A stretch of DNA of 64,000 nt from Chryseobacterium sp. ZHDP1 (lineage in GTDB: Bacteria > Bacteroidota > Bacteroidia > Flavobacteriales > Weeksellaceae), in NCBI RefSeq assembly GCF_018603435.1, contig NZ_CP075682.1, forward strand, positions 1,798,001 through 1,862,000, given 5' to 3'. The notes under the pieces are model-generated. The model worked only from the letters and a program-made list of their open reading frames with translations, did no database searches and was not told the DNA's origin. This document shows, piece after piece, positions 52,797 through 61,376 of the stretch. Within the stretch, counting starts at the first letter, position 1, and every line of letters starts with the position of its first letter. The position numbers were made by a program, and so were the translations under genes.

Positions 52797-54608
52797 TTAT
52801 CTTTTATCATTATAAGTATTAACCAATTTATCCAGATTTAAACTTCTTGCAGAGGCATCAAAAATTTCTCTGTAGGTTCCGTTGATCTGTACCAGTTCAT
52901 CGTGAGTTCCGCTTTCCACTACTCTGCCTTTTTTCATGACGTAAATTTTATCCGAATCCAAAATCTGCGATAAAGAATGGGAAATGATAATCACGGTTCT
53001 GCCTTCTTTTATTGCATCCAGAGAGTTTTTGATCTGCTCTGTGGCGATGGCATCGAGGCTCGCCGTTGGTTCATCAAGAAAAATAATCGGAGGATTTTTT
53101 AAGAATAATCTGGCGATGGCAATTCTCTGCTGCTGTCCTCCGGAAAGTTGCGTGGCATCATGATTATATTTTTCCGGTAAATCTAAAATCTGTTCGTGGA
53201 GATAGGCTTTTTTCGCAGCTTCTTCAATTTCTTCGAACGTCGCATTCATATTTCCGTAGCGGATATTATCTTCGATGCTTCCTTGGAAAATGTGGTTCTT
53301 CTGAAGTACCAATCCCAGATCATTTCTCAGAAAAGTATTGTCGAAATGATTGAGATCTACCCCATCCAAAAGAATTTCTCCGGAATCGGGAAGGTAAAAT
53401 TTACACAGTAGATTGATAATCGTTGATTTTCCTGCGCCACTTAATCCGACCAAAGCAGTGGTTTTTCCGTTTTCAATTTTCATGGAAACATCGTGTAAAG
53501 CCTGTGTCCCGTTTGGATACGTGAAATTGATGTTTTTTAATTCAAAATTTCCTTTAATATCTTTTTCTACAAAATTTCCGTTCGGTTCTTTTTCGTCGTC
53601 TGCATTTAAAATATCAAAATACCCTTCTGCATAAATCATCGCATCATTCATGTCATCATAAATTCTGTGCAGTTGTCGAATGGGAGCCGAAACATTATTG
53701 AAAAGCATGATGTGAAGCATAATCGCTCCGATGGTCATCTGCTGATCGAGAACGAGATAAACTGTCAGAAGGATTATTAAAACCACTCCAAACTGTTCGA
53801 TAAACATTTTTAAACCATCATAAATAAAGTTTGTTTTTCTCGTAAACATCTGACTTTCCATCAACTGCATCTGCAAGTCGTACTGTTTTTTTCCTTCGAA
53901 TTTTTCGCGGACAAAACTTTTAATCACCATGATGGAATTGATTAAATTTAAAAGTCCCGAAGTTTTCTGTTCACGCTGGTTTCTCAGAGTTCTTCTCACT
54001 CCGCTTAATTTTTTCGCCTGTAATGAGCTTACATAAAAATAGATGGGAACAATGATGGTGGAAACAATTCCGACGTACACATTTTGCAGATACATGATGA
54101 TTAAAGCGATAATTGCATTGGAAAACAAAGGCAGCATATCTATAAAAAAGTTCTGCACCAGTCGTGTTAAACTTTCAATTCCTCTGTCTATTCTGATCTG
54201 TAGTTTTCCGGATTCGTGATTTTCATCATTAAAATAGGCAACTCTGTACGTTAAAATTTTATCGATGGCAGATTGTGCGAGAATAGAACTTACATTAATC
54301 CTGATCTTTTCGCCATAGAATTTCTGTCCGAAATTGATAAAGATGTTCAGCAGTTCTTTTCCTAACAAAATGACTGAGATGACAACAAGAATATGAATTC
54401 CTTCCGACATCGGATGCGGAAGATGCGTAAGTTTGGTTACCTCATCTACCGTATATTTTAAAACCAAAGGATTGACCTGCGCCGCCAAAGCTCCCAAAAA
54501 GGTTAGAAAGAGCGTTCCGTAGATCATCAAACGATACGGTCTGATGAAAGGAACAAGCTGTTTATAGATTCCGAATAAGGTGACGGTTCTGTTGAAAGGT
54601 TTTGCCAT
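52797..54608 (-). CDS. ABC exporter, fused membrane and ATPase domains
   Basis: A 603-residue half-exporter. Six membrane helices (about 20-310) precede an ATPase domain with Walker A GLSGAGKST, signature LSGGQQQR and Walker B LDEPTASLD, and the switch H in IIISHSL. It is an MsbA/multidrug-like exporter; the substrate is unknown. It may form a homodimer. The WYL regulator follows. Confidence 0.93.
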   Translation of the reverse strand: MAKPFNRTVTLFGIYKQLVPFIRPYRLMIYGTLFLTFLGALAAQVNPLVLKYTVDEVTKLTHLPHPMSEGIHILVVISVILLGKELLNIFINFGQKFYGEKIRINVSSILAQSAIDKILTYRVAYFNDENHESGKLQIRIDRGIESLTRLVQNFFIDMLPLFSNAIIALIIMYLQNVYVGIVSTIIVPIYFYVSSLQAKKLSGVRRTLRNQREQKTSGLLNLINSIMVIKSFVREKFEGKKQYDLQMQLMESQMFTRKTNFIYDGLKMFIEQFGVVLIILLTVYLVLDQQMTIGAIMLHIMLFNNVSAPIRQLHRIYDDMNDAMIYAEGYFDILNADDEKEPNGNFVEKDIKGNFELKNINFTYPNGTQALHDVSMKIENGKTTALVGLSGAGKSTIINLLCKFYLPDSGEILLDGVDLNHFDNTFLRNDLGLVLQKNHIFQGSIEDNIRYGNMNATFEEIEEAAKKAYLHEQILDLPEKYNHDATQLSGGQQQRIAIARLFLKNPPIIFLDEPTASLDAIATEQIKNSLDAIKEGRTVIIISHSLSQILDSDKIYVMKKGRVVESGTHDELVQINGTYREIFDASARSLNLDKLVNTYNDKR

Positions 54609-54624
54609 AGAATGATTTTAATAA

Positions 54625-54660
54625 AAAACGTACCGTTTTACAGAGAAAAAGGTACGTTTT
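54625..54660 (-). terminator. Terminator of lptB
   Basis: AAAACGTACC pairs with GGTACGTTTT around a 16-nt loop; T-rich on the minus strand. It lies between lptB and the ABC exporter gene. Confidence 0.8.
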
Positions 54661-54691
54661 ATTCTATTTTTCAGCAAATAATTGCTTTATT

Positions 54692-55030
54692 TTAATTTTC
54701 GAATACGTAAGTCGTAAGGTAATGCAACTCAGGTTTACTCGCGGCTTTTGAGTCTGTTTCTGCTTGTTCTAAAGAATACATTGAATTAATCTCTTTCTTC
54801 TGAAACACAAAAGAATTATTGGCATTTTTATCTACCACCTCATTAAAAATATGCTGAATTTCCGAATTTCCCAATGAGGCAAAACTGATATCTTCAAAGC
54901 CATACAGCAATCTGAGATCATCAAACTGAGCAAAATTTTCGTCCACAAAATTCTGAAACTGGGTTTTAGAATCGAAATTTCCAGCCCAGATATTATATCC
55001 GTAACTTTTCTTTTGCGGTTTATCGAAAAT
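54692..55030 (-). other. LptB C-terminal Imm22-like extension
   Basis: Residues about 242-353 of LptB. NIWAGNFDSKTQFQNFVDENF at its start is in the style of Imm22 domains; the end is QAETDSKAASKPELHYLTTY. Assignment is by eye. Whether this is a family-wide feature of Chryseobacterium LptB cannot be checked here. Confidence 0.4.
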
Positions 55031-55753
55031 GCTTTGGTACACGAAGTTTTCTCCTAAATAAGCTTCTCTTACCTGCGGATCGTTTGCCAGTTCTTCCGGA
55101 AGTCCTTCTTTCAGAATTCTTCCTTCAAACATAATGTATGTTTTGTTGGTAATTGCCAAAGTCTGCTGAACGTTGTGGTCGGTAATCAGGATTCCGATGT
55201 TTTTATCCGTAAGACTTCTTACGATTTTTTGGATATCTTCTACCGCAATCGGGTCTACTCCGGCGAAAGGTTCATCCAGAAGAATAAAACTCGGATCGGT
55301 GGCAAGACATCTTGCGATCTCTGTTCTACGTCTTTCCCCTCCTGACAAAAGGTCTCCACGGTTTTTACGGACGTGCTGTAAGGAAAATTCTTCAATCAGC
55401 TCATCGCATTTCATCTGCTGTTCGCGCTTTGAAAGCTTGGTTAACTGCAAAACGCCCATGATATTGTCTTCTACCGAAAGTTTACGGAAAACAGATGCTT
55501 CCTGAGCAAGATAGCCAATACCTTTCTGAGCTCTGCGGTACATGGCATCGGTGGTAATTTCCTGTTTGTCTAGGAAAATTTTTCCGGAAGTAGGCTTAAC
55601 CAAACCGACAATCATATAAAACGAAGTGGTTTTTCCTGCTCCGTTCGGACCAAGCAAACCCACAATTTCTCCCTGCTGAACCTGTACAGAAACGCCTTTT
55701 ACTACTTTTTTAGGACCGTATTCTTTGATTAAGTTTTCTCCGCGTAAAATCAT
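54692..55753 (-). CDS. lptB: LptB-type LPS export ATPase with C-terminal extension
   Basis: The ATPase that drives LPS export from the inner membrane. Residues 1-240 are LptB: Walker A GPNGAGKTT (35-43), signature LSGGERRR (136-143), Walker B LLDEPFAG (158-165) and H193. The usual protein stops near 240 residues. Here about 112 more follow (242-353): YGYNIWAGNFDSKTQFQNFV is reminiscent of Imm22-type immunity proteins. This is a fusion in one frame, without any visible frameshift. The start is supported by the LptB-like MILRGENLIKEYG. A consensus promoter sits only 5 nt upstream. Confidence 0.9.
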   Translation of the reverse strand: MILRGENLIKEYGPKKVVKGVSVQVQQGEIVGLLGPNGAGKTTSFYMIVGLVKPTSGKIFLDKQEITTDAMYRRAQKGIGYLAQEASVFRKLSVEDNIMGVLQLTKLSKREQQMKCDELIEEFSLQHVRKNRGDLLSGGERRRTEIARCLATDPSFILLDEPFAGVDPIAVEDIQKIVRSLTDKNIGILITDHNVQQTLAITNKTYIMFEGRILKEGLPEELANDPQVREAYLGENFVYQSIFDKPQKKSYGYNIWAGNFDSKTQFQNFVDENFAQFDDLRLLYGFEDISFASLGNSEIQHIFNEVVDKNANNSFVFQKKEINSMYSLEQAETDSKAASKPELHYLTTYVFEN

Positions 55754-55758
55754 AAGGG

Positions 55759-55784
55759 CAAAGATAAAGTTTTTTTGAATTCAA
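55759..55784 (-). promoter_or_regulatory. lptB promoter, near-leaderless
   Basis: On the minus strand TTTG, 15 nt, then TATCTTTG (at 55759-55766) match -33 and -7. The -7 element ends 5 nt before the start ATG, so the transcript would be leaderless or nearly so. Confidence 0.5.
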
Positions 55785-55930
55785 ATTTTAGATTAAAAAA
55801 TGGACTTGAAAGTTTTGTGAAATTTTAATACATCGTTTAAAGATTCTTCGAATAATATTTAACTCAAAATTTTTAAAAAACTTTATTTTATTTCCATAAT
55901 TTTAAGCTTTCATCAACACTTATTATTACT

Positions 55931-56659
55931 ATGGAAAATAACCAACAGCTTACTGAGCTTTTAGCTTTAGATCTTGGTGTAAACATCATCAACCGAAGAC
56001 CTTATGCCAAAGAAGTTTTCAAATGGCAGGATATGGATCTGCTTCCGCATTCTTCAACGGATACTTTGCTTTGCGAAATCTACGAATGGAACGGAAGAAA
56101 CTGGAGAACCACAAATAATAATCTCATAGGTTATTTATTTGGCAGCGACCAGTTAAGTACGGTTAAAAATCAACTGATGAATGTTCAGAAATTTCCGGCT
56201 CTGATTCCTGATTTTGAATTTACGAAAGACAGCATGATTGAATTCGGGCTTGCTCTTCCCTCTCTTTTCAATATCGGAATTAAAGGCGACATTAAAAGTG
56301 CCAAAGATTTTTCTGTAAAAGTAAACGGCGTTACAAAATCCAGAATCACCAACATTGATTCTCCCGGAATAGAAATCCTTAGAAAATATTCTGAATTTAC
56401 ACAAAACGAATCCAGATCATACAGGAAGAACATCAAATTTAATTATCTGAGTACTTCTTTATTTTATGCAGAAAGTGTGGAAATTAATCTTGAAAAAGAC
56501 GCAGGAGTGAATCTTGATGTGAGTTTCCAGACGCAGAATGTTGAAGTGAAAGCCAATGTTGATACAGATACAAAAAAGAATTTCGTTCTGAAATATACAG
56601 GAAACCAAGCTCCTTTTGCTGCAAAATTTACGAAAGGGAAAGATTTCAATATTTCCTGA
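55931..56659 (+). CDS. Hypothetical protein
   Basis: I do not recognise this 242-residue protein. It has no signal or membrane segment. The N-terminal half is mixed (LLALDLGVNIINRRPYAKEVFKW) and the C-terminal half is rich in alternating beta pattern with charged residues (KSAKDFSVKVNGVTKSRI, VEVKANVDTDTKKNFVLKY). The look is of a beta-rich, possibly self-associating or membrane-acting protein, but no family is claimed. A single gene between lptB and hemB. Confidence 0.5.
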   Translation: MENNQQLTELLALDLGVNIINRRPYAKEVFKWQDMDLLPHSSTDTLLCEIYEWNGRNWRTTNNNLIGYLFGSDQLSTVKNQLMNVQKFPALIPDFEFTKDSMIEFGLALPSLFNIGIKGDIKSAKDFSVKVNGVTKSRITNIDSPGIEILRKYSEFTQNESRSYRKNIKFNYLSTSLFYAESVEINLEKDAGVNLDVSFQTQNVEVKANVDTDTKKNFVLKYTGNQAPFAAKFTKGKDFNIS

Positions 56660-56723
56660 TGCTTTTAGGAAGGGGTTTTAGCCAAAGTTTATAATCATCA
56701 TTCATTTTCTTTGGTTTCAAAAT

Positions 56724-56789
56724 AAGTTTTGGCTAAAGCCTAATTGGAGTTCATCAATAAAAAACGGGCTAAAGCCCGTTTCTATTGAT
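56724..56789. repeat. GGCTAAAGCC element, copy 3
   Basis: AGTTTTGGCTAAAGCC, about 24 nt, then ACGGGCTAAAGCCCGT and TTCTATTGAT. Same layout as copies at 38885-38950 and 49012-49076. Confidence 0.8.
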
Positions 56790-56840
56790 AAAAACATTTC
56801 GATCCTAAATGTTTTTCATTTAAAGTAAAATGTGAAAAAA

Positions 56841-57830
56841 TTATCTGTTCAAAATCATTGCAGCTTCTTTCGCGAAATAGGTGAAAATCATATCAGCTCC
56901 GGCTCTTTTGAAGCAGGTTAAGCTTTCAATAATAGTTTTGTCATTATCCAGCCATCCGTTTTGCGCAGCCGCTTTTACCATAGCATATTCTCCGCTCACG
57001 TTGTAAACCGCAATCGGAAGATCAATCGCTTCACGAACTTTAGAAACAATATCCAGATACGGAAGTCCCGGTTTAATCATAATAATGTCAGCTCCTTCTT
57101 CAATATCTTTAAAAACTTCGTTTAACGCTTCTCTGGAATTATGAAAATCCATCTGATATGTTTTTTTATCCTTCGGAATTTCCATATTATCTTTTGGTGC
57201 GCTGTCTAATGCACTTCTGAAAGGTCCGTAGAACGAACTTGCATATTTTGCAGCATAGCTTAAAATTCCCACATCGGTAAATCCGCTGTCTTCCAAAGCT
57301 TCGCGAATGATCTGAACTCTGCCATCCATCATGTCACTTGGTGCCACAATGTCTGCTCCGGCTTCTGCATGTGACACAGACATTCTTGCCAAAGCATCGT
57401 TTGTAGCATCATTTACAATTTTTCCGTTTTCGATAATTCCGTCGTGACCGTAAATAGAATACGGATCTAAAGCAACATCGGGCATCACTACCATTTCGGG
57501 AAGTGCATCTTTTATAGCTCTGATCGTGTTCTGCATCAGTCCGTTTTTATTCCATGCTTCTTTTCCGGTATTGTCTTTCAGGTCTTCTGAAACCTTCATA
57601 TAAAGATTAACCGCTTTTATGCCTAAAGAAAATAATTCCTTACATTCCTTCACCGTCAGATCAATACTTCTTCTGAAAATTCCCGGCATCGACGGGATCG
57701 GTTCTTCTTTATTCTCGCCCTCCATTACGAAGATCGGCATTACAAAATCATTGGTTGTAAGAGAACATTCTCTTACCAGACTTCTTACAGATTCGTTTAC
57801 TCTCAGCCTTCTATTTCTTGAATGTATCAT
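56841..57830 (-). CDS. hemB: Delta-aminolevulinic acid dehydratase (porphobilinogen synthase)
   Basis: Joins two 5-aminolevulinate molecules to porphobilinogen in heme synthesis. 329 residues. Schiff-base lysines are in SYAAKYASSFYGPFR and MIKPGLPYLD. The zinc-cysteine triad of the zinc type is not obvious, so a magnesium-dependent form is likely: the segment reads VMPDVALDPYSIYGHDG. Promoter -7 element TAAATTTG lies at 57861-57868. Confidence 0.95.
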   Translation of the reverse strand: MIHSRNRRLRVNESVRSLVRECSLTTNDFVMPIFVMEGENKEEPIPSMPGIFRRSIDLTVKECKELFSLGIKAVNLYMKVSEDLKDNTGKEAWNKNGLMQNTIRAIKDALPEMVVMPDVALDPYSIYGHDGIIENGKIVNDATNDALARMSVSHAEAGADIVAPSDMMDGRVQIIREALEDSGFTDVGILSYAAKYASSFYGPFRSALDSAPKDNMEIPKDKKTYQMDFHNSREALNEVFKDIEEGADIIMIKPGLPYLDIVSKVREAIDLPIAVYNVSGEYAMVKAAAQNGWLDNDKTIIESLTCFKRAGADMIFTYFAKEAAMILNR

Positions 57831-57860
57831 TTTGGAATACTTTTTGAATGAAATTTAATG

Positions 57861-57868
57861 CAAATTTA
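57861..57868 (-). promoter_or_regulatory. -7 element of hemB
   Basis: On the minus strand TAAATTTG is an exact TAnnTTTG match, 30 nt before the start codon. Confidence 0.4.
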
Positions 57869-57891
57869 CTACAACTTATATAAAAAAACTA

Positions 57892-57922
57892 TTGCGTAGA
57901 ATTGCAGAATTATTTATTTTTG
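57892..57922 (+). promoter_or_regulatory. Promoter of the small T9SS protein gene
   Basis: TTG at 57892-57894, 20 nt, then TATTTTTG at 57915-57922, an exact -7 match. The start codon follows after 29 nt. Confidence 0.5.
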
Positions 57923-57951
57923 TTAAAATATCCCTTAGAAATTATAATTTG

Positions 57952-58302
57952 ATGAGAAAACTTTTACTTTTGTTTATCTTTTTAGGCGCATTTGTTGGAT
58001 TTTCCGGCAATATGAAAGCGCAGATAAAGGAGCCGGCTTCCTTCTCTCAGAAGTCTGATGACGGAGTGCTTGTTGCTTATCCTAATCCGGCTAAGGATTT
58101 CCTTATCGTAAAAGCGAAAGATCCGAACCTGAAAATAAGAAGTGTGATTTTCTATTCGATTTTGGGTACACAGATCGCAAGCTACTCGGTAAACATGAAT
58201 TCCGGTGAGATTAATATTGAAAAACTAAAGCCCGGTAAATATTTAATCCGATATATTCTGAGTGACAACACGATGAAAGTCACACAGATTATGAAACAAT
58301 AA
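57952..58302 (+). CDS. Small secreted protein with T9SS sorting domain
   Basis: A 116-residue protein starting MRKLLLLFIFLGAF with a signal peptide ending about MKAQ. Almost the whole mature part (about 45-116) is a type A sorting domain: VAYPNPAKDFLIV and LKPGKYLIRYIL. I choose the ATG at 57952; an in-frame one 20 codons upstream is in the promoter. Such stand-alone sorting domains are common but unexplained. A hairpin terminator follows. Confidence 0.8.
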   Translation: MRKLLLLFIFLGAFVGFSGNMKAQIKEPASFSQKSDDGVLVAYPNPAKDFLIVKAKDPNLKIRSVIFYSILGTQIASYSVNMNSGEINIEKLKPGKYLIRYILSDNTMKVTQIMKQ

Positions 58303-58305
58303 TTT

Positions 58306-58332
58306 AAATCCTGATAATCATCAGGATTTTTT
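58306..58332 (+). terminator. Terminator of the small T9SS gene
   Basis: AAATCCTGAT pairs with ATCAGGATTT around AATC, then a T-run, 3 nt past the stop codon. Confidence 0.8.
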
Positions 58333-58394
58333 CTTTTAGCTTAATTATTCCGTAACTTTCGGAACATTTTTATACTAATTATAAAAACAAATTA

Positions 58395-59306
58395 ATGCTA
58401 AAAGCTGAACATATTAGAAAGACCTATAACGCAGGAAAAAAGGTAGCTTTGGATGATTTCAGCATCCATGTTCCGAAAGGAAGTGTGTATGGTCTTTTAG
58501 GTCCGAACGGAGCCGGAAAAACTTCTTTTATCCGGATCATCAATCAAATTACACAGGCAGATTCCGGAGAAATACAGATCAACGGACAAAAGCTTAATCC
58601 GGATCATATTAAAGATATCGGTTATATGCCTGAAGAACGCGGGCTTTATAAAAACATGACGGTTGGAGATCAGCTTCTCTATTTCGGAGAACTGAAAGGC
58701 ATGAAAAAGAATGATGCTTTGCAGGAAGCAAAAAAGTGGTTTGACAAACTTCACATCGACCAATGGTGGAAGAAAAAGCTGTCTGAGCTGTCAAAAGGGA
58801 TGGCACAGAAAATCCAGTTTGTGGTTACCGTTCTTCACCGTCCGCATTTATTGATTCTTGATGAACCTTTTTCCGGTTTTGATCCTGTAAATGCCAATTT
58901 AATTAAAGACCAGATCATTGATCTTAAAAACAACGGCACCACAATTATCCTTTCTACTCACCGAATGGAAAGTGTGGAGGAAATGTGCGATTATGTGGCT
59001 TTGATTAATAACTCAAAAAAAATTATCGACGGAAGAGTTTTTGATGTACGCGAGAAATTCAAGAAAAATATTTTCGGAATTACGGTTTCTGATGTCAATG
59101 ATTCTCAACTGGAGGCTTTCAGAAATAAATATGAAATTTTCAATATCAGCAATGAAAACAATTTGCTTTCCTTTGATCTGAAAAATGAAGCCGACCAGAA
59201 TCATATTCTTCTGGATCTTATACATGTGGGAAAAGTAAGGTCATTCGACGAAAAAATTCCGAGTATGAACGAGGTGTTTATTAATGCGGTAAGCAATAAT
59301 TCTTAA
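58395..59306 (+). CDS. ABC exporter ATPase (NatA-like)
   Basis: A 303-residue ATPase with Walker A GPNGAGKTSF, signature LSKGMAQK and Walker B LILDEPFSGFDP. The C-terminal extension (about 215-303) is the DUF4162-like part of NatA-type ATPases. It pairs with the permease gene that starts 2 nt after its stop. The system resembles Na+ or drug exporters; the substrate is not readable. Confidence 0.92.
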   Translation: MLKAEHIRKTYNAGKKVALDDFSIHVPKGSVYGLLGPNGAGKTSFIRIINQITQADSGEIQINGQKLNPDHIKDIGYMPEERGLYKNMTVGDQLLYFGELKGMKKNDALQEAKKWFDKLHIDQWWKKKLSELSKGMAQKIQFVVTVLHRPHLLILDEPFSGFDPVNANLIKDQIIDLKNNGTTIILSTHRMESVEEMCDYVALINNSKKIIDGRVFDVREKFKKNIFGITVSDVNDSQLEAFRNKYEIFNISNENNLLSFDLKNEADQNHILLDLIHVGKVRSFDEKIPSMNEVFINAVSNNS

Positions 59307-59308
59307 TT

Positions 59309-60616
59309 ATGAATAATATTTTTTTAATTACAAAAAGAGAATTTCTTACGCAGGTTAAGAAAAAATCTTTCATCATATTAACGCTTTTAGCTCCGATCCT
59401 TTTACTTGGTTTTGGTGCTGTTATCGGTTTGATGTTTAAGGCTAACGAATCTTACAGCATTATTGAAGTAGTTGATAAAAACGGTTTGTTTAAAAATCAA
59501 CTGAAATCGAATGATAAACTGAACTATGTTTTTGTTTCTGCGGCAGATGAAAAGTCAAAGATCAACAATCTGAAGAATAATGAATCTTTAGACGGGATTT
59601 TGGTTCTGCCTGAACTGAAAGATCAGAATTTTGATGATCTGGAAAAGAATACAAGGCTTGTTATCAACAATAAAATCGGGTTCGATACGAAGCAGAAAAT
59701 TGTTTCGGACATTAATGAAGTCATCAAAAAAGAGAAAATAAAAAAACTGGGTATCGCTGAAGTACAGCTTGATAATCTTGACAAAAGTTTCAATTTAAAA
59801 ACGATTAACGTCTCGGAAAATAACAAAGAAGATTCTGATCTTGCTTTCGGCGTAAAAAGCGTTCTGAGTATGCTTTTAATGTACGTGACATTCATGTTTA
59901 TCATTATCTACGGAGTTAGGGTGATGAGAAGCGTACTGGAAGAGAAAAATAACCGTGTTGTGGAAATTATTATTTCTTCGGTGAAGCCTTTTGAACTGAT
60001 GATGGGTAAAATTCTGGGGGTAACAATGGTTGCACTTACTCAATTTATCGTTTGGATCACGATGTCGGTTATCGGAGCTTTGGTTCTGAATACAGGATTT
60101 TCTGCCATTCCGAAAAATATTCCCGGGAATGAAGGTGTTGCTGAAAAATTTGATGTTTTACAGATGGGAACTCAGATTTCGCATAGTTTACTGGAACTGA
60201 ATTTCCCTTTAATTATTTTCGTTTTTATAACATTTTTCCTTTTAGGATATATCTTTTACAGTTCCATTTATGCCGCAATCGGTTCTGCTGTAGATAACGA
60301 GACAGAAACGCAGCAGTTCACATTATTTGCAGTTCTGCCTTTAATGCTTGGAATGTATGGGAGTTTCACGTTAATGAATAATCCGGATGGTCCTTTAGGA
60401 TTCTGGCTTTCTATTATTCCGTTTACGTCTCCTGTTGCCATGATTGCGAGAATTCCTTACGGAGTTCCGGCGTGGCAGATTGCGCTGTCTATTGGCTTGC
60501 TTCTAGGAACGACTCTTTTTATGATATTTCTGGCAGGTAAAATTTACCGTGTAGGAATTTTAATGTACGGAAATAAAGCTACTCTGAAGGAAATCTGGAA
60601 ATGGATTAAAGGATAA
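59309..60616 (+). CDS. ABC exporter permease (NatB/YhaP-like)
   Basis: A 435-residue permease of the ABC-2 type. One N-terminal helix (about 20-42) is followed by a large extracytoplasmic domain (about 45-170) and five to six further helices (about 185-420). The segment EEKNNRVVEIIISSVKPFELMMGKILG is the coupling region of the family. Pairs with the upstream ATPase. Confidence 0.9.
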   Translation: MNNIFLITKREFLTQVKKKSFIILTLLAPILLLGFGAVIGLMFKANESYSIIEVVDKNGLFKNQLKSNDKLNYVFVSAADEKSKINNLKNNESLDGILVLPELKDQNFDDLEKNTRLVINNKIGFDTKQKIVSDINEVIKKEKIKKLGIAEVQLDNLDKSFNLKTINVSENNKEDSDLAFGVKSVLSMLLMYVTFMFIIIYGVRVMRSVLEEKNNRVVEIIISSVKPFELMMGKILGVTMVALTQFIVWITMSVIGALVLNTGFSAIPKNIPGNEGVAEKFDVLQMGTQISHSLLELNFPLIIFVFITFFLLGYIFYSSIYAAIGSAVDNETETQQFTLFAVLPLMLGMYGSFTLMNNPDGPLGFWLSIIPFTSPVAMIARIPYGVPAWQIALSIGLLLGTTLFMIFLAGKIYRVGILMYGNKATLKEIWKWIKG

Positions 60617-60641
60617 GCTGTAAGCAGAATTATTTTATATA

Positions 60642-60676
60642 AAAAACTCCCGAAACATTCAGTTTCGGGAGTTTTT
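60642..60676. terminator. Bidirectional terminator
   Basis: A 15-bp perfect stem, AAAAACTCCCGAAAC / GTTTCGGGAGTTTTT, around ATTCA. T-runs on both strands serve the two convergent genes. Confidence 0.9.
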
Positions 60677-60698
60677 ATGTTCTGATTAGAATCAATTT

Positions 60699-61361
60699 TT
60701 ATTTGAAGATGTAGCTTAAGCTTAAGCTAAGAACCTGCTCAGACTTACCTTTATCAGTTCCTTTCGGCTCCTGATTAAGTCCCGGATATGTATTCGTAAC
60801 TCCGAAATCATATCTTGCCGTAAGCTCCAGCTGTCTTTTATAGCTATATCCTACTCCTAGTCCTATTCCAAAGTTAAATGAACTCGCTTTACCATTTACA
60901 TTAGGATAATTCGGATCAATCTGATCTTTTGTGTAGTAGATCTTAGGTGCGTTTTTAACGTTCTGACTTAATAAAAAATTAAATCTAGGACCTATTAATC
61001 CAAAAAATTCAGATTCAGCTTCAGAAAAATACCCTTTAAATGAAATCGGTACACTCAGATAGTTATTTGCGTATACCGCATCATAACCGGGATAGTTTTT
61101 AGCATCCTTATCTTTTCCTGTTTCTCCTGCTCCAAAGTAAACTACTTCAGGCTGTATGAAGAACTGGTTGTCTGAACCTATCGGTATTAAAGCCAATACT
61201 CCTGCCTGAACGGTATATCTAGGACCGGAAGGATTGTGAGCATTCTTCACTCGGGAATAGTTTCCTCCGACAGTGACACCAAATCTTGTGCTACTAAAAT
61301 CGATCTGTGCGAAAGACATGGTAGAAAGTGCCAATGCAGAGGCTAATAAAAATTTTTTCAT
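60699..61361 (-). CDS. Outer-membrane beta-barrel (PorT-like) protein
   Basis: A 220-residue protein with a signal peptide (about 1-18, ending SFAQ) and a small beta-barrel of about eight strands ending LSLSLSYIFK, an outer-membrane C-terminus with terminal aromatic. Resembles porin-family/PorT-like proteins of Bacteroidota. It begins 15 nt after the sucD stop, on the same strand, so it may be co-transcribed. Confidence 0.8.
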   Translation of the reverse strand: MKKFLLASALALSTMSFAQIDFSSTRFGVTVGGNYSRVKNAHNPSGPRYTVQAGVLALIPIGSDNQFFIQPEVVYFGAGETGKDKDAKNYPGYDAVYANNYLSVPISFKGYFSEAESEFFGLIGPRFNFLLSQNVKNAPKIYYTKDQIDPNYPNVNGKASSFNFGIGLGVGYSYKRQLELTARYDFGVTNTYPGLNQEPKGTDKGKSEQVLSLSLSYIFK

Positions 61362-61376
61362 ATCGTTATGTTTATG

